NCBI RefSeq assembly: GCF_900753045.1
Contig: NZ_CAADXO010000071.1
Location: forward strand, 1-64,000
DNA from: an uncultured Phascolarctobacterium sp.
GTDB taxonomy: Bacteria > Bacillota > Negativicutes > Acidaminococcales > Acidaminococcaceae
Length of the DNA stretch: 64,000 bases
Direction: 5' to 3'
In this document: positions 44,144 through 52,625 of the stretch, piece by piece
Layout of the letters: each line of letters starts with the position of its first letter
How positions within the stretch are numbered: the stretch's first letter is position 1
Notes under the pieces: model-generated
Database searches by the model: none
Seen by the model: only the letters and a program-made list of their open reading frames with translations
Told to the model about the DNA's origin: nothing
Position numbers and translations under genes: made by a program

Positions 44144-44995
44144 TTATGGCTGATTTAATTTAAAGCTGTCTAAGGAATAAATGGCCTGGGGCAGATAATT
44201 ATCTGCCTGCAGCGCAGGCATTACGTACAGCAGCTGGTAGGTTTTACTGTTTTGCTTAGCTTCTGCAGTCAAAAGCAGCTTGTCGCCGTGATAATCATTG
44301 TGGGCACTCAGGCGGCAGGTCCAAATTAACTGATTGTCATGCTGCCATTGCCAGTATACCTTGGCATTTTCATAGACAGGCAGAGCTTCTGTTGCCTTAA
44401 AGCTGGCGGTATCAGCAGGGTCAAGCACGGTTGCGGCCAGCATCAGATTGTTGCCTGCAGTGCGCACCAACATAGCTCCTTCGGTTTGCGGCAGGTCTGC
44501 CAGCGGATTTTTACCGAAGGCCTTGGGCACAGCCATACTATAGCCGCCGGCTTCACTGCTGATGCTGACGAAATCGCTTGCCTGCGGTGTACGCATGAAC
44601 TGCTTGGGCAGCGGCGGCTTGCCTACCAGATTCAGCTTTGGCTTAGGCTTGGGCTTATCTGCAGGCGGCACAGGCTCGTTGCTGATAACGGGCGGAGTGG
44701 CTGCAGCGTTTGCAGTTTCTGCTGCTGTTGCTTCGGGAGCTACGGCTTCTTCCTGCTTTGGCTCTGCCGGTACAGTCGGAGCAGTGCTTACGGCGTTATT
44801 ATCTGCAACGGTTTCCTCTGCTTGGGAAGTGCCGATATTGCTTTCTGCTTCCGTCGGTTTAGCCGGTTTGGTGGGTATAGTGGAAACTACAGCTGACGTT
44901 TGCGCAGCATCATTTGGCAGCTCCTCGGCTACAGCTGCAAAGCTGCTGCCTGCAAGGCTGAGCAGCAGCGAGCAGATTAAGGCTGTGCGCCTCAT
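44144..44995 (-). CDS. Hypothetical secreted protein with Ala/Pro/Glu-rich spacer
   Basis: A 283-residue protein. A signal peptide (to about residue 20, SSFAAVA) is followed by a ~120-residue low-complexity Ala/Thr/Glu/Pro region ending in DKPKPKPKLNLVGKPPLPKQ. The compact C-terminal domain of ~150 residues starts at SDFVSISSEAGGYSMAVPKAFG. The spacer resembles periplasm-spanning linkers such as TonB's. The C-terminal domain is not recognised. It overlaps the HD gene (ATGA), so it is co-translated with it. Confidence 0.7.
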   Translation of the reverse strand: MRRTALICSLLLSLAGSSFAAVAEELPNDAAQTSAVVSTIPTKPAKPTEAESNIGTSQAEETVADNNAVSTAPTVPAEPKQEEAVAPEATAAETANAAATPPVISNEPVPPADKPKPKPKLNLVGKPPLPKQFMRTPQASDFVSISSEAGGYSMAVPKAFGKNPLADLPQTEGAMLVRTAGNNLMLAATVLDPADTASFKATEALPVYENAKVYWQWQHDNQLIWTCRLSAHNDYHGDKLLLTAEAKQNSKTYQLLYVMPALQADNYLPQAIYSLDSFKLNQP

Positions 44996-45567
44996 AATTT
45001 ATCGCAGACTTCGTTGATGGCTGCTTCGTCTACACGCATAGCGGCGATGGTTTTTTCCATCAGCTCGTCTAAAGGCCAGCCCAGAATATCGGCACCTTGT
45101 TTGATTACATCGCGGCTGCAGCCGGCAGCAAAATGTTTATCCTTAAATTTTTTCTTCAGGGATTTCAGCTCCATGTCCTGTACGCTTTTGGAGGGGCGCA
45201 TCAGGGCGGCAGCACCGATTAAGCCGGAAAGCTCATCGATAGCGAAAAGTACCTTTTCCATCTGATGTTCCGGTTCGATGTTAGCGGCAGTCAGGCCCCA
45301 GCCATGGCTGGCAGTAGAGCGGATAATGCTTTCGTCTACGCCGTGCTCGCGCATCAGCTCCTGAGATTTAACGCAGTGTTCTTCGGGATACAGCTCAAAA
45401 TCCAGGTCATGCAGCAGGCCTACGATGCCCCAGTATTCTTCCTGGTCTGCGTAGCCGAGCTCCTTGGCAAAGTAACGCATAATGCCTTCTACAGTCAGCG
45501 CATGACGCAGATGAAAGGATTCCTTGTTATATTGACGTAATAAATTCCAGGCTTCTTCTCTGTTCAT
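44992..45567 (-). CDS. HD-domain phosphohydrolase
   Basis: A 191-residue HDIG-type protein. His in FHLRHALTVEGIM, the HD pair in VGLLHDLDFELYPEEH, and the later TASHGWGL and FAIDELSG segments fit the metal-binding site of HD hydrolases. The closest type by eye is the YedJ/hydrolase group found beside many genes; the substrate, a nucleotide or phosphoester, is unknown. AGGAGG precedes the ATG. Confidence 0.85.
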   Translation of the reverse strand: MNREEAWNLLRQYNKESFHLRHALTVEGIMRYFAKELGYADQEEYWGIVGLLHDLDFELYPEEHCVKSQELMREHGVDESIIRSTASHGWGLTAANIEPEHQMEKVLFAIDELSGLIGAAALMRPSKSVQDMELKSLKKKFKDKHFAAGCSRDVIKQGADILGWPLDELMEKTIAAMRVDEAAINEVCDKL

Positions 45568-45626
45568 ATTGTTTTCCTCCTAATGCTTTGTTATTTTTCT
45601 ATAAAATGCGGGTGTTTGGCTCGCTT

Positions 45627-46061
45627 TTAAACATTTTCAGCCTGCGGATGCTTGGCACGGTAATCGCTGATCATATCGTGCAGCGTAGTATGGTCAACTA
45701 CGCCGTCAATGGCCTGCTGAATTTTTTTGTACAGACCGATGGTGATACAGGAATCAATTTGGTCACAGGGGGTTTTGCAGTCCAGACAGGATACGGGAGC
45801 CAGACTGCCTTCGACTGTACGCAGGATTTCACCGACAGTGTATTCATCCGGTGTGCGCGCCAGACGATAGCCTCCCTGAGCGCCGCGGGCGCTTTGGACA
45901 AAGCCTGCTTTACTCAGCTGATGGATAATCTGCTCTAAATATTTATCGGAAATATTTTGCCGTTGGGCAACTGTTTTTAATGGTATATAGCTACCGGTGT
46001 GGTTGATTGCTAAATCGAGCATCAATCGCAGGGCATAACGTCCCTTGGTAGAAATTTTCAT
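45627..46061 (-). CDS. Rrf2-family transcriptional regulator (IscR/CymR type)
   Basis: A 144-residue winged-helix protein starting MKISTKGRYALRLMLDLA. YLEQIIHQLSKAGFVQSARGAQGGYRLAR is the Rrf2 wing, and the cysteines in VSCLDCKTPCDQIDSC could hold an Fe-S cluster. It may sense Fe-S or cysteine status. I place the start at 46061, since a GTG at 46070 lies too close to AAGG. A palindrome in its own promoter suggests autoregulation. No isc, suf or cys genes are adjacent. Confidence 0.88.
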   Translation of the reverse strand: MKISTKGRYALRLMLDLAINHTGSYIPLKTVAQRQNISDKYLEQIIHQLSKAGFVQSARGAQGGYRLARTPDEYTVGEILRTVEGSLAPVSCLDCKTPCDQIDSCITIGLYKKIQQAIDGVVDHTTLHDMISDYRAKHPQAENV

Positions 46062-46088
46062 TACGGTCACAACCTTTCTAATGACTAT

Positions 46089-46117
46089 ATTTTACTATGA
46101 AATTAGTAGGAATTCAA
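46089..46117 (-). promoter_or_regulatory. Promoter of the Rrf2 gene with internal palindrome
   Basis: On the minus strand TTGAAT (46112-46117) and TAAAAT (46089-46094) are 17 bases apart. The spacer holds TACTA-nnnnnn-TAGTA (46093-46108), a likely operator for the encoded regulator. Confidence 0.55.
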
Positions 46118-46247
46118 TAATGATTATCATATCTGTGTTATACAGGCATAAATTAATGATTCTGCACACGGAATATGAAAATGCTAGTGCCATTTTATGG
46201 CTTTTGTGTTAAAATACCCTTATACAAATATTTTTGGAGGAAGTAAG

Positions 46248-46586
46248 ATGGAAAAAAATAAATTAGATAAAACCTTTAAGCATTATCTGGGAATTTTTAC
46301 CGAGGACAAGGAATTGGGCAAGATTCTGAACAAGGTATCTTTCCAGGAATTATTTAATCCTAAGTTCTTGCAGGAAAACAGCAAATTTACTTCTATGGAT
46401 GATATGATCTGGCGCAGCGGCTTCGGTATTATGAACCTGATGGAAGTAGAAAATGTTAATCAGGATAAATGGAATGAGTATATTGCCAAAAATACCGAAT
46501 GTGAAACCTGGCATGATTTTGGCAAGGTAGCAATGATTGACTGGATGAAAAACAAACTGGAAGAAGTAAAAAAATCCAAAAACTAA
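46248..46586 (+). CDS. Hypothetical small soluble protein
   Basis: A 112-residue acidic/basic protein with MEKNKLDKTFKHYLGIF at its start and a Lys-rich end. No signal peptide, helix-turn-helix or Cys cluster is seen. GGAGGAAG supports the ATG at 46248 over an in-frame upstream start. A terminator follows, so it is monocistronic. Family not recognised. Confidence 0.75.
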   Translation: MEKNKLDKTFKHYLGIFTEDKELGKILNKVSFQELFNPKFLQENSKFTSMDDMIWRSGFGIMNLMEVENVNQDKWNEYIAKNTECETWHDFGKVAMIDWMKNKLEEVKKSKN

Positions 46587-46594
46587 AATCTTCG

Positions 46595-46625
46595 TTGCCG
46601 GAGCTGAATGCTTCGGCAATTTTTG
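46595..46625 (+). terminator. Terminator after the 112-residue protein
   Basis: TTGCCGGAGC pairs with GCTTCGGCAA (one G-U), followed by TTTTTG. Confidence 0.75.
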
Positions 46626-46645
46626 TCTTATGAGGGGAATGAACA

Positions 46646-47584
46646 ATGGAAATAGTTTTACATGCATTAAATGGTGTGCTGACCATCATGCTGATGATTG
46701 CTGTCGGCTTTTATTTAGAGCGCAGGGGCTGGTTCAGCGAGGAGAGTGTGGCGCTCATTTCGCGGCTCGTGAATTATGTCTGTCTGCCTACATATATGCT
46801 GACCAATATTTTGGGGCAGTTTAAGCATGACCAGCTTATTACACTTTCGCATGGCTTGATTGTACCGATTATTTCGATGCTGGCGGGCTATTTTATCAGC
46901 AGACTGCTCGGACGTATGATAGGTGTTCCGCAGGAGCACAGAGGAATTTTTTCTATCTGCGTCAGCTTTTCCAACACAATTTTTATCGGACTGCCGTTAG
47001 GTATAGCCTTGTTCGGTGATGCAGGCGCTCCTTATATTATGATTTACTACATGGTGAACACAACGCTTTTCTGGACTATCGGCTTCCATGACCTGGCGAG
47101 CAGCAATGGCGTAACAATGCCGCTTTTCAGCCGCAAGACGCTGAAAAGTATTATGTCGCCGCCGCTGATGGGCTTTATGCTGGGCGTGGTGATGGTACTG
47201 CTGGAATGGAATCTGCCGGAGCCGGTGTTCAAGTCCTTTCATTATCTGGGCAGCATGACTACGCCGTTGGCGATGCTGTTCATCGGTATTGCCATGAGCA
47301 AAACCCGTTGGGAGGAGGTTGTCTTAGGCAAGGAGCTGGTAGTTGCTATGCTGGGACGCTATTTGATCTGTCCTTGGATAGTTTTCCTGATTTTGCCGTT
47401 TTTCCATCTGGAGCCGATGATGGAAAAGGTATTTGTGATTATGGCGGCGATGCCGGCAATGACTAATACTGCGATTGTGGCCAAAGGCTACGGCGGCGAT
47501 TATAAGTATGCTGCCATGCTGACGGCGGTAAGCACGGTGCTGGCGGTCTTTGCAATACCGTTTTATATGTGGCTGGTACACTAA
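46646..47584 (+). CDS. AEC-family (auxin efflux carrier type) permease
   Basis: A 312-residue membrane protein with ten helices. The family segments GFYLERRGWFSEESVALISRLVNYVCLP, SFSNTIFIGLPLG and MPAMTNTAIVAKGYGGD are present. Bacterial relatives such as MleP and YfdV move malate, lactate or other organic acids. The next gene is a GlcD-type 2-hydroxyacid oxidase, suggesting that this carrier handles the oxidase's substrate. This is inference from position only. Confidence 0.87.
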   Translation: MEIVLHALNGVLTIMLMIAVGFYLERRGWFSEESVALISRLVNYVCLPTYMLTNILGQFKHDQLITLSHGLIVPIISMLAGYFISRLLGRMIGVPQEHRGIFSICVSFSNTIFIGLPLGIALFGDAGAPYIMIYYMVNTTLFWTIGFHDLASSNGVTMPLFSRKTLKSIMSPPLMGFMLGVVMVLLEWNLPEPVFKSFHYLGSMTTPLAMLFIGIAMSKTRWEEVVLGKELVVAMLGRYLICPWIVFLILPFFHLEPMMEKVFVIMAAMPAMTNTAIVAKGYGGDYKYAAMLTAVSTVLAVFAIPFYMWLVH

Positions 47585-47676
47585 AAAAGATTTGCTGTTA
47601 TAAATGTCGCTGTTTGTGATAAAATAAGCATAGAGTGGTTTAAAATATAAATGTTGCAAATGAGGAGGACTGAATT

Positions 47677-49080
47677 ATGGAGTATAACAAGCTGTCTAAT
47701 GAAATTATTGCCAAGCTGCAGGCCTTGGTTGGCGTGCAGAATGTAGTGACGGATGCAGGGCAGATGGAAATATATGCCCATGATGAAGTAACTGACCCGG
47801 CTTATCATCATATGCCGGAGGCTGTTGTCTTTGCGGAAAATACACAGCAGGTGGCAGCTGTGGTCAAGCTGGCGAATGAATATCACTTTCCGGTTGTGCC
47901 GCGTGGCGCAGGCACAGGTCTTGCCTGCGGTGCAGTGCCGATTTATGGCGGTGTAGTGCTTTCGCTCGAAAAGATGAATAAAATTATTGAAGTTAATGCC
48001 GATGCTATGTATGCAGTTGTAGAGCCGGGTGTGCGCACCTCTGACCTGCAGGCTGCGGCTGCAGCCAAGGGTGCCTTTTATGCGGGCGACCCCTGCAGCG
48101 GTGATTCCTGCTTTATCGGCGGCAATGTGGCAACCAACGCCGGCGGCAACCGTGCGGTTAAATACGGCACCACGCGTCATCAGGTATATGCCGTTGAGGT
48201 AGTAAATCCTACCGGCAAAATCGTGCAGCTGGGCGCACGTCTGCAAAAGCAGACTACGGGTTATTGCCTGGAGCAGCTGATAATAGGCAGTGAGGGTACC
48301 CTTGGTATCATCACGCAGATTACCGTGAAACTGCTGCCGCTGCCAAAGTATAGCATGGATTTGCTGGCAGTTTTTGAAGCGCCTGAGGATGCTATCGGCA
48401 CGGTAAACAAGCTGATTATGGCCGGTATTATGCCTACCTGCGTAGAATACATGGATAATATTACTATCAAATCCGTAGAGCGTTATCTCGGTACAACGCT
48501 GCAGGGCAGTGACAAGGGCAATTATCTTATCGTAGAGGTGGAAGGCACCAGCGAGGATGACTTGGATGAAAAGGCTTGTACGATGGATGAAATCTGTTCG
48601 GAAAACGGTGCCGGCGATGTGCTGGTAGCGGAGCACGATAAAATCTGGCAGGCGCGCAAGGCCTTCGCCGAAGCAGTACGTGCGGAAAGCCTGATTGTCT
48701 GCAAGGAGGACGTTGTCTGCCCGGTAGACCATGAACCTGCGCTGTTGGCAGAAATTTTGCGCCTGGAGGAAAAATATCAGCTGGTAACACGCATTGCCAG
48801 CCATGCCGGTGATGGCAACATTCATTTGAATATCCTGAAGCAGGAGGCTGAGGATTATGCTGATTGGGATGCCAGAGTAAAGGCCAACCAGCAGGAGCTG
48901 TACCGTTTTATTTACGCGCATGGCGGTCGCTTGAGCGGTGAGCATGGCATTGGCTATAAACGCAAACAGCTGATGGAGGAATTCACTAATCCCGATGAGC
49001 TGGAAATGATGCGTGCGATTAAAAAAGCCCTGGATCCCAATAATATCCTGAATCCGGGCAAAATTTTCGATATAGAGTAG
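47677..49080 (+). CDS. FAD-linked 2-hydroxyacid dehydrogenase (GlcD/D-LDH type)
   Basis: A 467-residue flavoprotein. The PCMH FAD-binding motifs are VVPRGAGTGLACGAVP, EPGVRTSDLQ, GGNVATNAGGNRAVKYG and IGSEGTLGIIT. The C-terminal domain has SHAGDGNIHLNIL and GRLSGEHGIGYKR. It oxidises glycolate or D-lactate, probably passing electrons to an Etf or Fe-S partner, which is not adjacent. AGGAGG lies upstream, and a terminator follows. Confidence 0.9.
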   Translation: MEYNKLSNEIIAKLQALVGVQNVVTDAGQMEIYAHDEVTDPAYHHMPEAVVFAENTQQVAAVVKLANEYHFPVVPRGAGTGLACGAVPIYGGVVLSLEKMNKIIEVNADAMYAVVEPGVRTSDLQAAAAAKGAFYAGDPCSGDSCFIGGNVATNAGGNRAVKYGTTRHQVYAVEVVNPTGKIVQLGARLQKQTTGYCLEQLIIGSEGTLGIITQITVKLLPLPKYSMDLLAVFEAPEDAIGTVNKLIMAGIMPTCVEYMDNITIKSVERYLGTTLQGSDKGNYLIVEVEGTSEDDLDEKACTMDEICSENGAGDVLVAEHDKIWQARKAFAEAVRAESLIVCKEDVVCPVDHEPALLAEILRLEEKYQLVTRIASHAGDGNIHLNILKQEAEDYADWDARVKANQQELYRFIYAHGGRLSGEHGIGYKRKQLMEEFTNPDELEMMRAIKKALDPNNILNPGKIFDIE

Positions 49081-49092
49081 CATATATTAAGC

Positions 49093-49126
49093 AAAAGGGC
49101 ATTGCCGAGAGGTGATGCCTTTTTTT
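49093..49126 (+). terminator. Terminator after the glcD-like gene
   Basis: AAAAGGGCAT pairs with ATGCCTTTTTT with one G-U pair, and a T-run follows. Confidence 0.75.
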
Positions 49127-49220
49127 GCTGCGTTGATTTTTATATATGACGCATAAACCATATTGATGTTTGGTGATATGTTCGCAAAGGACCAATTAAC
49201 AGCAAACAGAAATTCATAAA

Positions 49221-49253
49221 AGTGTTGACAAAGTTCACGCAGAACACTATAAT
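49221..49253 (+). promoter_or_regulatory. Strong promoter overlapped by an inverted repeat
   Basis: TTGACA (49225-49230), a 17-base spacer and TATAAT (49248-49253) match the consensus exactly. AGTGTT (49221-49226) and AACACT (49243-49248) form an inverted repeat over both elements, and GTTC...GAAC nests inside, so a repressor may bind here. Confidence 0.7.
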
Positions 49254-49288
49254 ATAAGCAAACAGAGATTTATTAGGTGGTGATAGAT

Positions 49289-49576
49289 ATGAAAAAGTTT
49301 TTAAGTATTATCTGCTGTGCTTGTTTCCTTTATACCGGATATAGTGCTGTGTTTGCTGATGAACCTGTTTACAAGGAATACATGGTGACTGTTGCGGAGG
49401 GCGAAACACTGTGGGAAATTGCCGGTCGTCATACAGAAGCGCGTGAGGATGTGCGTGAGGTTATTTTCCGTATTGAACAGGCGAACAAGCTTAATTCCAA
49501 ACATATTTATCCCGGTCAGGTTTTAAAAGTGCCTCTGCGCGTACATGATAACGGGCTGATGGTAGCGGAAAGATAG
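49289..49576 (+). CDS. Small exported LysM protein
   Basis: A 95-residue protein with an N-terminal signal or anchor segment (MKKFLSIICCACFLYTGYSAVFA) and a single LysM domain (EYMVTVAEGETLWEIAGRH...NKLNSKHIYPGQVLKVP). It should bind peptidoglycan. Size and layout recall YneA, an SOS cell-division inhibitor, but that is only a resemblance. AGGTGG favours the ATG at 49289. The promoter is a perfect consensus with an operator-like repeat. Confidence 0.8.
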   Translation: MKKFLSIICCACFLYTGYSAVFADEPVYKEYMVTVAEGETLWEIAGRHTEAREDVREVIFRIEQANKLNSKHIYPGQVLKVPLRVHDNGLMVAER

Positions 49577-49620
49577 ATGAGAATATAATAATAGATAGAA
49601 ATAAAGGTTAGAAATAATAG

Positions 49621-49656
49621 AGGCTGTTGTACCTGCAGGGTGGTGCAACAGCCTTT
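49621..49656 (+). terminator. Terminator after the LysM gene
   Basis: AGGCTGTTG (49621-49629) and CAACAGCCTTT (49646-49656) form a stem with a 16-base loop. Confidence 0.75.
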
Positions 49657-49760
49657 GGTAGTTTATAATCGAGATTGTTGGAGAATTTATCTGTCTGATA
49701 ATCTTTAGGGATGCGCTTAGGGTATAAGGGAGAACAAGTATTGTAATAAGCTAAATATCT

Positions 49761-50588
49761 TCATTTCTTCTCTACTGCAACAGAAAGCATACTTATATAG
49801 TCATCTCTTGTATTAGCTGTCCAAAAATCTTTTAATGTAGTAATTTTAATCGGACTAATAATCTTTAAATTTTGTTTATGTAGATATTGGGTAATAATAT
49901 CATAGATTTTTGTAGCTTGTGGTTGAAAAGCTCCTTGAAAAATATATGTTAAATAATTTCCTGCCGGTAAGATAATTTGTTTTTTATTACTTGAATCAAC
50001 ATATGTTGGTGAGCAGTAGTAGCGTTTTTTTCTGCATTCACCATTAAGAAAATCATTTGCTGTAATTATCCAACTGACTTTGCAGGACTTAAAGTGGGTT
50101 GATTTATATAGCGGTAGATTGAAGTTTCCTAGTATTTTTATTCTTGTTTTGATTGGTGATTTTTTATCAACTAGAGGACTTAGTATTAGAATCTCTTGGT
50201 CTTGTTTGTGAATATCCAGGCTACCGATTTTATATTTATTGATTGCTGCTAAATTTGTGCGAACTATTTCGATATCCGCTAATAAACATTTTAGTTTTTT
50301 TATGGTTAACTCATATTCCGTTGCTTTGTTCATTAGTATGTTATCTAAAGCTTCTGGACTTTTTTCTTTTATGTAAGCTTTTATTTCGTCTACAGACATG
50401 CCTAATTTGCGAAAGTTTAATATTATCTCTAACATAAGATATTCCTTGAAGTGGTAGTATCTGTAACCATTGCTGTCTATAAAATTAGGTTTGAGTAAAT
50501 TATGCTTATCATAGTAGAGAATAGTTTGACGAGATACATTACCTAAGGCCGCAAGCTCACTTACAGAAAAGTAGTTAGTGTTACTCAT
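49761..50588 (-). CDS. MerR-family regulator with GyrI-like effector domain
   Basis: A 275-residue regulator. The MerR helix-turn-helix is at 1-75 (YFSVSELAALGNVSRQTILYYDKHNLLKPNFIDSNGYRYY). A dimerisation coiled coil follows (about 80-120), then a C-terminal domain of ~150 residues ending PIKITTLKDFWTANTRDDYISMLSVAVEKK, like the BmrR/GyrI multidrug-binding fold. Such domains bind flat hydrophobic ligands. It is divergent from the TonB/nitrogenase-like operon, whose promoter carries a MerR-type palindrome, so it probably activates that operon when its ligand appears. The gene is strongly AT-rich, like the operon. Confidence 0.87.
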   Translation of the reverse strand: MSNTNYFSVSELAALGNVSRQTILYYDKHNLLKPNFIDSNGYRYYHFKEYLMLEIILNFRKLGMSVDEIKAYIKEKSPEALDNILMNKATEYELTIKKLKCLLADIEIVRTNLAAINKYKIGSLDIHKQDQEILILSPLVDKKSPIKTRIKILGNFNLPLYKSTHFKSCKVSWIITANDFLNGECRKKRYYCSPTYVDSSNKKQIILPAGNYLTYIFQGAFQPQATKIYDIITQYLHKQNLKIISPIKITTLKDFWTANTRDDYISMLSVAVEKK

Positions 50589-50618
50589 TTTAATACATAA
50601 TCTCCCTTGAAAAATCTA

Positions 50619-50648
50619 TTGAGTGTATAGCGCTATATAGTATATAAT
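50619..50648 (+). promoter_or_regulatory. MerR-type promoter/operator of the nitrogenase-like operon
   Basis: TTGAGT (50619-50624) and TATAAT (50643-50648) flank an 18-base spacer that contains the perfect palindrome TATAGCGCTATA (50626-50637). A palindrome between -35 and -10 is the classic MerR operator position. Confidence 0.65.
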
Positions 50649-50704
50649 ATCACATAAGCTGAAAAAATCAATTAGATATGAAAGCTTATAGGAGGGTAAT
50701 TGTA

Positions 50705-52609
50705 ATGGTTTTAAATGGTTATAAGAGTCTAATATTGATGTTGGCTGTTGGTGCTGTTACTAATGTTGCAAATGCAATGCCTACAGAAGATTTACCTGAA
50801 TTTTCATTAGAGAAATTGGTAGTTAGTGCGACAAAGGTACCTACGACAATGTTTAATGCTAATGCGAATGTTAATGTAGTAGGTAGACAGGAAATAGAAA
50901 ATAAGCATTTTAATAATATCGGTGAAGCAATCCGCAACTTGCCTGGTGTTAATGTTCAGAACATGGGTGGTAGTGGTGAAGCTTATGCAGATAACACCCT
51001 TTATATTAATGGTTCAAAGAATATAGTAGTTTTAATTGACGGTGTAAGAATAAATTTTAATGGAGGCGATGCTGAAAAATTTTCTAGCGCAGACTTTATT
51101 GATATGAATTTAGTAGAACGTATAGAGGTGCTTAAAGGTTCTGCTTCTACTTTGTATGGCTCTGATGCACAGGGTGGTGTTATCAACATTGTTACTAGAA
51201 AGCAGACTGGTAATGGGTATGGTAAAATACATGCAGATTACGGAAGCTTTAAAACGAGCCACGTCGGTTTGAGTGCTGGCGGTACTGAAAAAGGCTTGAA
51301 CTGGTATGTCGCTGCTCAAAACAAGAAATCGGGTAGCTTCAAAGATGGTCAAGGAAGAAGGGTACCGGAAACTGTTGATGCCAAAACTTTTAATGTTAAG
51401 TTGGGTAAAACTTTTGATGAAAAAAATGACTTGAGTTTAATGTACACGCAGTATAAATCTGACTATTCTAGAATTAAACCTAAAAAAGGACAAGCTTATG
51501 AAAAAGCTGCTCCGATTTATGGAACCAAGGATAACAATAATTTTGTTATGAGTTATAACCATAAGTTTTCTGAGGGCAGCAATAATGTTTTAAGCTTCAG
51601 TAGGAACAGCAAGGATATAAATGACAATTATACTGCAAAAAAACCAGTACAATACGTACAAACTAACCTTAGTATTAATGACCAATTGACGAATAAAATA
51701 GGTGAACATCATACTCTGGTAAGTGGCTTTGAATATACGAAAGATAGTATTGATAGAGCGTCTCAGACTATTAGAAATAAAGATTTCCATAATACAGCTT
51801 TATATATACAAGATATTTGGGATTTTTCCAAACAATACAATTTAACATATGGTCTGCGTTATGATAATCATTCCAAGTATGGAAATCATACCAGTGGTAG
51901 TGCGACTATCGGTTTTACACCTGATGATAAGACAAATTTTTATGCGTCTTATAAGCAGTACTTTATTGCGCCCACGGTAAACCAACTGTATTCTTCCGGT
52001 TCTGGCAATCCAGATTTGAAATATGAAACAGGCTATACTTATGAGCTTGGCGTGAAGCATTACTTTGATAAGAATACAACAATTGATTTGAATGCTTATA
52101 GACGTAAATCCAGCGATGCTATCGGTTTGGTAAAGAAAAATGATGGCAGTGGCGATAGTATCTATACTAATTATGATACAGAAAAAACTAAAGGCTTTAG
52201 CGCAAAGATTAATAAGAGTATTAATGATTGCATTAACCTTGGTGCTGGCTATACATATATTTATGTTGACCCGCAGCCAAATAAGAACCCTAATAAAAAC
52301 GGATATTTGCCACGAGGTGTATGGAATTTTAACATCGGCTATGACAATGACCGCTTGGCAGTAGATCTTGACGGACGTGGAGTTATTAACAGGGAAGGTC
52401 GTAAGGCAGCTAAGGTGCATACATCTACGAGTTTCTGGGTGTGGGATATAAGTGCTAATTATAAATGTAGCAATAGTATTAAGCTGTTTGGTAAAATAGG
52501 TAATATTTTTAATACCAATTATACTGAAAGAGTATACGATTTGGATCCTGAGGCATGGTATGCTTCACCAGGAAGAAATTATATGATTGGCATGGAATAT
52601 ACTTTCTGA
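50705..52609 (+). CDS. TonB-dependent outer-membrane receptor (BtuB/CirA type)
   Basis: A 634-residue receptor. The signal peptide ends about residue 24 (VANA). A TonB-box-like stretch, EKLVVSATKVPTT, is followed by the plug (IGEAIRNLPGVNVQN, VLIDGVRIN, VERIEVLKGSASTLYGSDAQGGVINIVT) and a 22-strand barrel ending in YTF. The start at 50705 follows AGGAGG (50690-50695); the upstream in-frame ATG lies before that site. It should import a scarce chelate such as a siderophore, haem or cobamide. It is the first gene of the nitrogenase-like operon, with 16 bases to the next gene. Confidence 0.93.
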   Translation: MVLNGYKSLILMLAVGAVTNVANAMPTEDLPEFSLEKLVVSATKVPTTMFNANANVNVVGRQEIENKHFNNIGEAIRNLPGVNVQNMGGSGEAYADNTLYINGSKNIVVLIDGVRINFNGGDAEKFSSADFIDMNLVERIEVLKGSASTLYGSDAQGGVINIVTRKQTGNGYGKIHADYGSFKTSHVGLSAGGTEKGLNWYVAAQNKKSGSFKDGQGRRVPETVDAKTFNVKLGKTFDEKNDLSLMYTQYKSDYSRIKPKKGQAYEKAAPIYGTKDNNNFVMSYNHKFSEGSNNVLSFSRNSKDINDNYTAKKPVQYVQTNLSINDQLTNKIGEHHTLVSGFEYTKDSIDRASQTIRNKDFHNTALYIQDIWDFSKQYNLTYGLRYDNHSKYGNHTSGSATIGFTPDDKTNFYASYKQYFIAPTVNQLYSSGSGNPDLKYETGYTYELGVKHYFDKNTTIDLNAYRRKSSDAIGLVKKNDGSGDSIYTNYDTEKTKGFSAKINKSINDCINLGAGYTYIYVDPQPNKNPNKNGYLPRGVWNFNIGYDNDRLAVDLDGRGVINREGRKAAKVHTSTSFWVWDISANYKCSNSIKLFGKIGNIFNTNYTERVYDLDPEAWYASPGRNYMIGMEYTF

Positions 52610-52625
52610 TTAAAGGTGTTTGATA

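Noticed and set aside
49232..49245. LexA (SOS) box before the LysM gene
   Set aside because: The half-sites are GTTC...GAAC, the reverse arrangement of the Firmicute GAAC...GTTC box, and the spacing is 5 rather than 4.
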